From Candidatus Accumulibacter affinis (GTDB lineage Bacteria; Pseudomonadota; Gammaproteobacteria; Burkholderiales; Rhodocyclaceae), in NCBI GenBank assembly GCA_016713625.1, contig JADJOT010000001.1:205345-269344 (forward strand): a stretch of 64,000 nt of DNA, written 5' to 3'. The notes beneath the pieces were generated by a model. The model saw only the letters and a list, made by a program, of their open reading frames with translations, was not told where the DNA came from and ran no database searches. The translations under genes were made by a program, and so were the position numbers. How positions within the stretch are numbered: the stretch's first letter is position 1; every line of letters begins with the position of its first letter. Of this stretch, positions 44,498-52,600 are shown in pieces.

Positions 44498-44833
44498 ACG
44501 GAGTGTCCACCAGGAATCCACACGACCTGTTCGGTCCTCGGCCTCAGGAAGGTCCGATTTTGGCGCCGGAGCTGCCCTGCAGCAGCCGGGCGAGAGCCTC
44601 GGCTTGTCGGCCTGACCCCGACAATCACGGCGACTACTGGCAGTTCGACTACGTCCGCTTTGCCGATGCTCAGTTCAACGGGTACTATCGGCCAGCGGGG
44701 CACGCTGGCGATTTTTCTCCATAGCCGACGTTGATCTGGAGCGTTTAGCCGTAAGCAGCGATTGGACGAGGCATGTCCAATTCTTCTCGCCTGACCGGCC
44801 GCTACGCCTGGCGAAGCGGCCAGTGGGTTTCGG

Positions 44834-45090
44834 GTGTCGTCGGTCGCCAACCGGCCAGGAACGGACGGTGAAGAAGTCTACCGAAAGCAGTCAGTGAAGC
44901 GATCTGGGTGTATGCTATCGCCCTACAGTACGAAGTGCTGCTTTTCGCGGAATTTTAGTACCATGTAGAAGAGCAACCGTACGACCGAAAGCCTGCTGGG
45001 AAGCGCCTTCCAGCGCGATGCAGGGCGTCGAGTTAGGGAGCAGGCGCCGGAGTTATGCAGCAAAACTGTCTCCCGATAACAAAGTTAGCC
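44834..45090 (+). repeat. Diverged direct repeat, copy 1 (ends in an attI-like site)
   Basis: About 255 bases matching 61642-61901 along their whole length with many substitutions. Shared landmarks in order include GTGAAGAAGT, GGTCTGGGT/GATCTGGGT, CTATCGCCC, TTTAGTACCA, CCTGCTGGGAAGCGCCTTCC and the attI-like end. It contains no coding sequence I can recognise. Confidence 0.85.
45032..45090 (+). other. attI: attI-like integron recombination site, copy 1
   Basis: The sequence GTTAGGGAGCAGG, then GTTATGCAGCA, then AACAAAGTTAGCC follows the layout of class 1 integron attI1 (GTTATGGAGCAG ... GTTACGCAGCA ... AACAAAGTTAGGC), recalled from memory. The crossover core is GTTAGCC at 45084-45090. It is followed directly by a gene that ends in an attC-like site. 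Confidence 0.7.
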
Positions 45091-45095
45091 CTCTT

Positions 45096-45761
45096 ATGCG
45101 CGTTTACTACCTCACTGGTGCGCAGTTTGCATTGAGCAACCTCGCGCTACGCCGAATCAAGATTGCGAGGTTCGAAGACCTCAATGATCCGTTTGAACTG
45201 CTGGGCGTCGATGTAGGGGACAAGGAGCACCGCGCGGCGTTTCGCGCGACAAAAGAGCAAATCAATGAGAACAAGGGCCTCATTTGCTTCAGCAAGTCAT
45301 GGAGCAATCCGCTTATGTGGGGCCACTATGCAGAGAAGCACACGGGCATGTGTTTGGGGTTCGATGTCCCAAACAAACTACTCGCTCCAGTCATTTACGC
45401 AGAGCGCCTGCTCAAGATGGAGATTGATCCAAAGACAAGAGAACGTAAACTGACCGAGAAGGATGTGAATCAACTTCTTCGGACGAAGTTCTTCGACTGG
45501 AAGTACGAAGATGAAATGCGTCTCTTTGTCGAACTCGATCACGACACCGTGGAATCAGGAAAGTATTTCTATTCGTTCTCAGAGGACTTGATGCTTCGCG
45601 AAATCATCCTTGGACCACGGTGCGAATTGCCGATTGAAGGCGTTCGGAACATCGTCGCAGATTTTAAGCCACAGGTAGTCGCGTTGAAGTCGAGAATTGC
45701 CTTCACTCGGTTTGAGGTACTGGAGAACAAAGTTGCATCGCGTACTACAACCAAGGGCTAA
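45096..45761 (+). CDS. DUF2971-like cassette protein
   Basis: A 221-residue protein of the DUF2971 type: N-terminal LRRIKIARFEDLNDPFELL, then GLICFSKSWSNPLMWGHYAE and TGMCLGFDVP, and a late EDLMLREIILGPRC. Function of the family is unknown; members are frequent in integron cassettes and defence islands. The ATG at 45096 is only 11 bases past the crossover point and has no ribosome site, so translation may start from the attI leader or be inefficient. GC is about 45% in a sampled line, against about 65% for native genes. Its stop codon lies in the attC core. Confidence 0.85.
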   Translation: MRVYYLTGAQFALSNLALRRIKIARFEDLNDPFELLGVDVGDKEHRAAFRATKEQINENKGLICFSKSWSNPLMWGHYAEKHTGMCLGFDVPNKLLAPVIYAERLLKMEIDPKTRERKLTEKDVNQLLRTKFFDWKYEDEMRLFVELDHDTVESGKYFYSFSEDLMLREIILGPRCELPIEGVRNIVADFKPQVVALKSRIAFTRFEVLENKVASRTTTKG

Positions 45762-45821
45762 CCTGGCGGTCGAGGGGAGCTGCGCTAAAAGCCGCGCAGC
45801 CCCCTCAACTCTACGTTAGGC
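45756..45821 (+). other. attC: attC site of the first cassette
   Basis: GGCTAAC (45756-45762) and GTTAGGC (45815-45821) bracket an imperfect palindrome (GAGGGGAGCTGCGC ... GCGCAGCCCCCTC). GGCTAAC is the exact complement of the cassette's own first core, GTTAGCC at 45084-45090, as expected for one integrated cassette. The 66-base length fits an attC. Confidence 0.82.
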
Positions 45822-45929
45822 CTCATAGACATCGGTCGTGTTGCTTCTTCACCTCAATACCAAAGTCATGATATTGCCAACTTCCAACCGTACTGTGTTT
45901 TTCTTAACCAACGAAAGTGGAGAGCGAAA

Positions 45930-46742
45930 TTGAGCAAAAGACTACTGATTGCCTCGGTTGGAGTTGCAGTGTTGTGTAGCAGTTCGGTTGCCAATGCCGA
46001 ACTATTTGATCGTGGCGGTGGTTTAATATACGATGCAGATCTAAATATTACATGGTTCTCCGATCCAAACCTTGGCCGCGGCTCCGTATTTGACGATGGT
46101 GTGCAATCTGCTGATGGACGAATGACATACGATTCAGCTGTAGCGTGGGCTAGCTCACTCGTTTACGCGGGGTACTCTGATTGGCGTCTGCCGAAAACAC
46201 CGCAGCGCGATACATCGTGTAGTCTTGACAATAGTGCGGTGAACTACGGATTCGGGTGCTCTGGAAATGAACTCGGACACCTCTTTTATACAGAGTTTCT
46301 GGCAAGCGCCGGGCATGCTGTTTCCACTAGCGGCAGTCAGTACTTGGCGTTGTTCGCCCCAATTGCAGACGGAACTGGAGCAACTCCTTACTGGTTTGAC
46401 AGTGTATGGTGTTGTGACAACAAGCCAGGATTCGAATTCGCAGGAGGTGAGCTTATTTACGGTCCTCTCAATGCCCAATACTTTGCATGGGCGGTAAGAG
46501 ATGGCGATATTTCTCCGATATTTGAACCATCAATTACATCAATGCTGGTGCTGGGTCTGATCTTTGCGTATTGGAGTCGTCGCCAAGTTGCCGGGATTCG
46601 ATTTTCAGCAAGTCAAAGCTTCTGTTCTAAGAACGAGATTGTGGCAACGATAGATAGCGGAGCGAAAGGGGCCAGGCTCAGCAATCATGCACTCATGCCG
46701 AACCTTGACCGCCCTGGGTCGCTGCCCAAGAAAGCCGCGTAG
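45930..46742 (+). CDS. DUF1566/Lcl-domain exported protein with PEP-CTERM-like tail
   Basis: A 270-residue protein, TTG start at 45930 with GGAG upstream. A signal peptide (LIASVGVAVLCSSSVANAE) is followed by a DUF1566-type domain: GLIYDADLNITWFSDPN, SAVAWASSLVYAGYSDWRLP and YFAWAVRDGD. Then FEPSITSMLVLGLIFAYW and SRRQ look like a degenerate PEP-CTERM segment, after which the frame continues about 50 residues into unrelated sequence, so the original stop has probably been lost. GC is low like its neighbours. It sits right after the first attC and may be a second cassette. Confidence 0.75.
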   Translation: MSKRLLIASVGVAVLCSSSVANAELFDRGGGLIYDADLNITWFSDPNLGRGSVFDDGVQSADGRMTYDSAVAWASSLVYAGYSDWRLPKTPQRDTSCSLDNSAVNYGFGCSGNELGHLFYTEFLASAGHAVSTSGSQYLALFAPIADGTGATPYWFDSVWCCDNKPGFEFAGGELIYGPLNAQYFAWAVRDGDISPIFEPSITSMLVLGLIFAYWSRRQVAGIRFSASQSFCSKNEIVATIDSGAKGARLSNHALMPNLDRPGSLPKKAA

Positions 46743-46818
46743 CGCACCCGCGCTTCCACATCAAGCATTGGTGCAGTAGTCCGGCCACACAGCAACAGGG
46801 AATTTCTTGTGGAACTAA

Positions 46819-47127
46819 TTGAGGAGATACGAGCGCAAGGTCTTGCGGAAGCAATATGCGTTCTCCAAACACGCGGTTGATCAAAGCATTATCCGAGACA
46901 TCACTGTTACCGAGCTTGAACAGGCTATCACCAACCAGAGCCAAGTGATCGAGCATTATCCAGAGGACAAGTACGAACCGAGTTGCCTGATACTCGGGTT
47001 CACGTCTTTTGGGCGACCTCTGCATGTGCAGTGCAGTTATGCTAGCCGCCCAGTGGTGAAGATTATTACACTCTATGAGCCTGACCCTGGCCTGTGGATC
47101 GATTTGCGTATTCGACGGACAGGTTGA
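46819..47127 (+). CDS. DUF4258 protein, putative toxin of a TA-like pair
   Basis: A 102-residue protein with the DUF4258 pattern: FSKHAVDQSI, then HYPEDKYEPSCLILGFTSFG, LHVQCSY and IITLYEPDPGLW. Family members pair with YgiT-type zinc-finger antitoxins, as the next gene suggests. The only in-frame start near the domain is a TTG at 46819. An upstream GTG at 46809 gives VELIEEIRAQ, a family-like beginning, in a different frame, so a one-base indel near 46840 may hide the true N-terminus. Low GC. Confidence 0.72.
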   Translation: MRRYERKVLRKQYAFSKHAVDQSIIRDITVTELEQAITNQSQVIEHYPEDKYEPSCLILGFTSFGRPLHVQCSYASRPVVKIITLYEPDPGLWIDLRIRRTG

Positions 47128-47140
47128 AGAGGAGATCACG

Positions 47141-47350
47141 ATGAAAGAAACAATGATTGACACCGAGGTTACGTACACTCTGGAGCTTGCCGGGAGGTTT
47201 TATATCGTTGAGCACGTTCCGGCCAGAGTGTGCCAGGAAACTGGGGAGCAATTTTTCTCCCCCGAGGCAGTGGAACATATTCAAGCACTCATCAAGAGCA
47301 ACAGGAAGCCCAGCAGAGTAATAGAAACGTCGGTGTACCAGTATCCGTAG
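47141..47350 (+). CDS. YgiT-like antitoxin lacking the first zinc knuckle
   Basis: A 69-residue protein, ATG 47141 with GGAG upstream, 13 bases after the DUF4258 stop. TLELAGRFYIVEHVPARVC followed by QETGEQFFSPEAVEHIQAL matches the core of YgiT/MqsA-type zinc-finger proteins, where CxxCGE precedes the helix. Here the usual N-terminal CxxC is absent and the second pair is reduced to one Cys (VCQETGEQ), so zinc binding is doubtful. With the gene before it, this looks like a small toxin-antitoxin unit; orientation toxin first. Confidence 0.72.
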   Translation: MKETMIDTEVTYTLELAGRFYIVEHVPARVCQETGEQFFSPEAVEHIQALIKSNRKPSRVIETSVYQYP

Positions 47351-47355
47351 TCTAT

Positions 47356-47470
47356 GCCCAACAAGCGGCGCCAGCCGACATCCTTGCCTCCGCTTCGCTC
47401 TGCAAGGCCGCCGCTTACATTCACCCTGAAGACGCGAACCGGCAGGCAGCGCGATGTGGCAGATGCTAAC
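47356..47470 (+). other. Possible degenerate attC-like region
   Basis: GCCCAACAAGCGG at 47356-47368 resembles the left end of attC sites of chromosomal integrons, and imperfect complementary segments follow (CCTCCGCTTCGCTCTGCAAGG). A proper right-hand GTTRRRY core is not seen; GCTAACGC at 47466 is the nearest. I treat it as a worn or recombined site. Confidence 0.3.
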
Positions 47471-47502
47471 GCACAGGAACGTTTGAAGACCCTGGGGCAG
47501 GG

Positions 47503-47650
47503 ATGAGCATGGAACGTATGGATTTCAGCTATGACATATCGGACGAGCGGCTGCTGGCCTACAGCCAGCTGCCCATTCTGGATCGCCTGCGCTGGTTGGA
47601 CGAGGTGCGCCAGTTCACGCTGATGGTACGGCAGGCGCCGCTGGTAGATA
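47503..47650 (+). pseudogene. Small gene interrupted by ISNCY (5' part)
   Basis: Reads MDFSYDISDERLLAYSQLPI, then LDRLRWLDEVRQFTLMVRQA and PLVD up to the left target duplication TAGATA (47645-47650). Removing the element and one TAGATA rejoins the frame at 49569 and gives ...PLVDRETTMAK and a stop at 49589-49591. The restored protein is 56 residues (ATG 47503; ATG 47518 also possible). Such short proteins often precede a toxin-type partner; I cannot name it. Confidence 0.75.
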
Positions 47651-49562
47651 GTGTCTGGCCGAAATCGAAAACCAATATATGTATCAATGTGTTAGAATGC
47701 GTTCTGAGGAACGAAGATAGCGATGCCATACGGATATGCTGATTGGTTGTGTTTTGTAAGTTACTGATTTGTAATGGATAGTGTATTTTCAGATGTAAAA
47801 GTGGTGGGCAGTGGTAGCAGACTTGGGGTTTTTCCGGAAAAACTTCGATACAGGAATAAACCGATGCGGGAAGTCATGAAGCGGCAGGCGGAGTTGGGAG
47901 AGTTGTCGATTGGATCAATCGTCCTCGATCCCAAATCACGGGATGACATACCCAAGCTTCTGGTGGGATTGCAGTACATTTATCTGAACCGTGAACTGCG
48001 GGACGAGGTTTTTTCGATCCTGCAAGAGGTCATTCCGCGGCTTGCTGACGGCAAGAAGGCCAGCGATACCCTGGGGCGTCCCGGGATGGAGCAGTGGAAG
48101 ATTCTGGTATTAGGCGTCGTGCGCCTGGGGCTCGATGCGGATTACGACCGGTTACAAGAACTGGCCAATCAGCACAAGACGCTTCGGCAGATGCTGGGGC
48201 ACGCGGACTGGTACGATCAACAGACGTACGAATTACAGACCCTGAAAGACAACCTGCGGTTATTCACACCGGAGATTCTTGGACGAATTAACACGGCAGT
48301 GGTGCGCGCTGGTCACGCCCTGCTAAAAAAAAGTCCAGACGAGGTACTCAGAGGGCGCTGTGACTCCTTTGTGGTCGAAACCGACGTTCATTTTCCGACC
48401 GATACCAATCTGCTCCTGGATGCGGTGCGCAAGATCATCGAATTCAGCGCACAGATCAGCGACAAACTCTCCCTGAAGGGATGGCGCCAAAGCCGATATA
48501 GCCTTCGCCAATTCAAGAAGTTGTACCGCAAAATACAGAGGCTCAGGCACTCTACTTCACAAGAGGAAAGCGTGCGCCAGGCAAGGATACAAGAAATTCG
48601 GGAGGCCCACCAAGACTACCTGGCGGCGGCTGTGGGCTATCTGGGACGTGCGCGAGAGACCCGCATCGAGGTGCTCACCACACCGGCTGCGTCGCTCTGT
48701 GACGTGGCGATGCTCAGCGAACTCGACGGCTACCTGGTCCATGCCGAACGTCAGATCGACCAGATTCGGCGTCGGGTGCTGCAAGGCGAAGTGATTCCGC
48801 ATCACGAGAAGGTCTTCTCCATTTTCGCACCGCACACCGAATGGATTGTTAAAGGCAAGGCGGGGGTTCCGGTAGAACTGGGATTGCGGGTGTGTATTCT
48901 CGAAGACCAGCACCGTTTCCTTCTCCATCACCAAGTCATGGAAAAGCAAACGGACGACCAAGTGGCGCTCGGCATGGTTGAGCAAAGCCAGACGCGTTTT
49001 CCAAGCCTGCGAGCGGTGAGTTTCGATAAGGGTTTCCACAGTCCGTCGAATCGACAGGCACTGGAAGAACGACTCGAGTTGGTCGCCCTGCCCAAGAAAG
49101 GCCGGCACTCGATGGCAGATCGCGAACGAGAAACCGCGCCGGCTTTCCTCAAGGCTCGGCGGAAGCATTCAGCAGTGGAATCGGCGATCAACGGACTGGA
49201 GCATTTCGGTTTGGATTTGTGCCCGGATCACGGGATTAAAGGATTCAAACGCTATGTCGCCATGGCGGTACTGGCGCGAAACATCCATCGCCTGGGGGTC
49301 GTAGTCCGAGAGCGCAATGCCCGCGCAAAATCGACAGTACCTGAACCACAAAAACGTGCCGCCTGACACAATTACCAAGAGTTGGATGTATCGGCCAAGA
49401 ATCCACTTGCCCACAATTTATGTCCATAGCATATCAGAGTCCTTAAAACGGGATTCGACTCGAATAATGGCAAGGTATTACCAAAATTACTCGCGGATCA
49501 GCTCCACCCCGTAGGGCTGGCACGCCCAATTTTCTAGAAAACAGGCTTTTTCTGCCAGACAC
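47651..49562 (+). mobile_element. ISNCY (IS1202-type) insertion sequence
   Basis: A 1,912-base element with terminal inverted repeats (GTGTCTGGCCGAAA at 47651-47664 and its near-complement ending at 49562) and a 6-base direct target duplication TAGATA on both sides (47645-47650 and 49563-49568). It carries one transposase gene. The intact ends, open frame and exact duplication point to a recent insertion. Confidence 0.92.
47864..49366 (+). CDS. ISNCY-family transposase
   Basis: A 500-residue DDE transposase. The family start MREVMKRQAELGELSIG is followed by LDPKSRDDIPKLLVGLQYIY, GRPGMEQWKILVLGVVRLGL and CDSFVVETDVHFPTDTNLL, which carries the first catalytic Asp. Later come IVKGKAGVPVELGLRVC and the C-terminal HSAVESAINGLEHFGLDLC with the catalytic Glu. 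I prefer ATG 47864 with AGGA upstream; the frame is open from ATG 47774. The gene is intact. It is the only complete transposase gene in the window. Confidence 0.9.
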   Translation: MREVMKRQAELGELSIGSIVLDPKSRDDIPKLLVGLQYIYLNRELRDEVFSILQEVIPRLADGKKASDTLGRPGMEQWKILVLGVVRLGLDADYDRLQELANQHKTLRQMLGHADWYDQQTYELQTLKDNLRLFTPEILGRINTAVVRAGHALLKKSPDEVLRGRCDSFVVETDVHFPTDTNLLLDAVRKIIEFSAQISDKLSLKGWRQSRYSLRQFKKLYRKIQRLRHSTSQEESVRQARIQEIREAHQDYLAAAVGYLGRARETRIEVLTTPAASLCDVAMLSELDGYLVHAERQIDQIRRRVLQGEVIPHHEKVFSIFAPHTEWIVKGKAGVPVELGLRVCILEDQHRFLLHHQVMEKQTDDQVALGMVEQSQTRFPSLRAVSFDKGFHSPSNRQALEERLELVALPKKGRHSMADRERETAPAFLKARRKHSAVESAINGLEHFGLDLCPDHGIKGFKRYVAMAVLARNIHRLGVVVRERNARAKSTVPEPQKRAA

Positions 49563-49622
49563 TAGATAGAGAAACGACGATGGCCAAATGATGATCGGCC
49601 AACAGGGGCAGAGCATCCAAGC

Positions 49623-49648
49623 GTCGGGTTACGCTACGCCAACCCGAC
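49623..49648. repeat. Hairpin GTCGGGTT/AACCCGAC near the giant gene stop
   Basis: GTCGGGTT-acgctacgcc-AACCCGAC, 9 bases beyond the stop of the minus-strand giant gene. This palindrome type, with its ACGCTACGCC centre, is a common extragenic repeat in proteobacteria. It may end transcription of the giant operon. Confidence 0.55.
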
Positions 49649-49656
49649 CTACGAAC

Positions 49657-52600
49657 TCAGGGGTCGAGGCGAATCTGCAGCGCCGCCCAGTCTGGCCGGC
49701 CCTCGTGCTTGCTGGCCCCGAGGAAGTCGCTTAACCAACTGCTCTGCTGGATCGGCGCTCCGGAAAAGCAGGCGGGTTGCCGGCCGTTCCATTCGATCCT
49801 CGGCGGCAACGCGTGCGGCTGGCTCGCGGGCAGCGCGATTCCGCTGCCTTGCCTCGCCCGGGCTGAAATAGCCGCCCCGGCCGCCGACACCGCCATCGAC
49901 AGGGGCCTGGCAGTGGCGCTGGCGCAAGGTTTTCTCGGGCTCGCGAAGTTGACTGTGAAGCGCTGCTCGACGCGGCCGCCACGGCCATCGTCCACTTGCA
50001 GGCGGAAGAGCTGGTTGCCAGCCTGCGGCTGATCCCAGGTGAGCAGGCCGCTGGCGGCGTCGATGCGGGCGCCGGCTGGCCCTTCGAGCAGGCGATAGGT
50101 CAGCGGATCGCCGTCGTCGTCGCGGGCCCTGGCCTGGTAGATGAAGGGCAGGGGTGGAGCGGTCAAGCCGCTGGCCTCGATGATCACTCCCCGGAAGGCA
50201 CCGCTGCAGCCCGGACCGCTGGCCACCCCGGCGATGCGTAGGCTGCCGTCGCTGGTCCAGCTGGCATGCAGATGAGCCAGGTGATCCGCGTTTGCGGCGG
50301 GGACCGAGAAGAAAGCACGCCGACCCTGACCACTGCCGTTGCCGGGCTGGTTGTTCCGCCATTGCGTCGCGCTGCCGTTCTCGACCAGGTAGAAGCCGAG
50401 ATACTGGCCGGCAGGAAGTTGGGCCATGCGCTGCGAACTCTGACCGGCGGCCGTCCGGAAGAATGCGAGCACGCGATCCTCCGCCAGCGCCGCGGCGGCG
50501 TAGCCGGGGTCGCCGGGTTTGATCTGGCCAATACGTCCGCTGGCGTCATCGACGCGGTAGAGACCAATTTCGTCGTTGAAGACTGCGTTGCTGAAGGTCG
50601 GGTCGAGGGTCACGGTGCCAATGCCGCTCGCCGTGCTGGCCACCTGGAAGATCGTGTCGGCAGTCGCCGGCCGCAGCTCGCAGCGCGCAGGCGGTGTGCT
50701 GGTCCATCGCGGTGGATGGTTCACCGGCGTGACTGTCAGAGTAATCGTTGCGGTCGCGCTGAGTTGGCCGTCGGAGACGGTGTAGCGGAAACTATCCTGG
50801 CCACTGTAGTGGCGATTCGGGTGGTAAGTCCAGGTGCCGTCGGTGTTTCTGCTCAGCGCACCATGGCCGGGATCGGCCAGGCTCAAGGTCAGGCGATCGC
50901 CATCGATATCGCTGATCAACGGCGCCAGGTCAATGATCGTGCTGCCGCCCTCGTCCAGCATGATGCTGGCATTGCGGGCAAGTGGCGCGTCGTTGACTGG
51001 CAGCGCCTGCACCTCGACGTTGGCCGTAGTGCTCGCCTGCGCCTGATTCTGATGCTCGGTGGCGGTGGCGACAATACGCAGGGTGATGTGGCCATGGTAG
51101 TCGGGCGGTGGCGTCACCGACAGCGTGGCGAGGTGCCAGTCGCTGACATCGGCCGTTCGCTCATCCGCGGTCGCCGTGAACCGGTGCTGGCCGTCGCTGA
51201 GCGTCGCGCCGGCAGGGATTTCTGTGACCTGGACGGCCAGCGTCTCGGAGCCGTCCGCATCCCGCAGCGCGGCATCGATCGCCGACAAGGCAATCGCCGT
51301 GTCTTCGTAGCCGGTGTTCGCCGGCAACAGTTCGGTGAGCGTGAGGTCATCGATCATCATGCCGCGGCTGCTCACCTCGAAGCGCGTCGCTGCCGGGGCG
51401 ATGCGGATGGTCTGCCGGCCACCGCTGCCAAGGAACTCGAAGGTCCGCGTCTGCCAGGCCAGTCCGCTGGCCGGACTGCTGCTGGCGTCGCTGCCGATCG
51501 TCTGGCCATCGACGCTGATCGCGATGCGGATGTAGTCAGCGCTGTAGTTCGGCGGGCTGGCGACGTCCAGCGAGAGGAGGTAGCGGGCACCGGCGATGGT
51601 GTTGACGCTACGTTCGATCCCCAGCAACCCTGGCTGATTCCTCGGCGCATTGGTCAATTCGAGCCAGTTACTGCCGTTGCCAGCCGCCGCCTGGTAGCTG
51701 ACCGAGCCACTGCCGGCCGGCACGGCCAGGTGGTCGCCGTTACTCCAGACGACGAAGCGGTTGCTGAAAGGGGTTGCCGGGTTCGCCTCGCTGACGAGCC
51801 GCCAGCCCTCAAGCTGGTTCTGCCAGACCACGGTCGCGCTGCGGTTGGGGTTGCCGACGCTCTCCCAGCTGGTGCGGAAGACTTCGCGGGTGGCTCCGTC
51901 GCCGTTTTGAATCCGTAGCATCGGTGCATCGGCGACCGGTGTAACCAGCACGCGGACCGTGGCGACGTCGGTGCGGGCCACGCCGTCAGCGAGCAGGTAG
52001 CTGAAGCGATCATCGCCGTGCCAGTTGCTCTCTGGCGTGAAGGTGAAACTGCCGTCGGCATTGACCTGCACCTGCCCATGTTCCGGAGCGTCGACCAGCA
52101 GCGGTGCGAATCCGGGCAGGTCGGCGTTGAGGTCGTTGGCCAGTGCGTCGATCTGCAGCGGCGTGTCTTCCAGCGTGCTCGCGGTGTCATCGATCAGCTG
52201 CGGAAGCTGCGGCTCGTCGCCGAGGTGCAGGTCGCGGATGGTGACCCGGCTGTCGCGGGCCTGCGACCCCTTGCCGAAGCCGATCAGGTCGAACGAGAGA
52301 TTGAGCACGCTGCCAGCCGCGACTGGCGAAGAAGCTGCGGCGAGGTCGATCCGGTAGCTGCGGCTGCCATCGGCGTTGCTCAGCACGCGGATGCCGTCGG
52401 AGCGATACTCGCTGCCGTCCTCCTGGCGATTCAGGAAGGCGTCGCTGTGGGTGAGGCCGTTACCACCGAGGAGCGAACGACCGGTGTTGGCGTCGAGCAG
52501 CGCCACTTCGAAGGCATCGTCGGGGCCATCGGCCTGGTCACTCTCGCCACCGGCGGAAGGATCGCCCAGGGTGAGGTCGTCCACCGTGAAGGAGAGGAAG

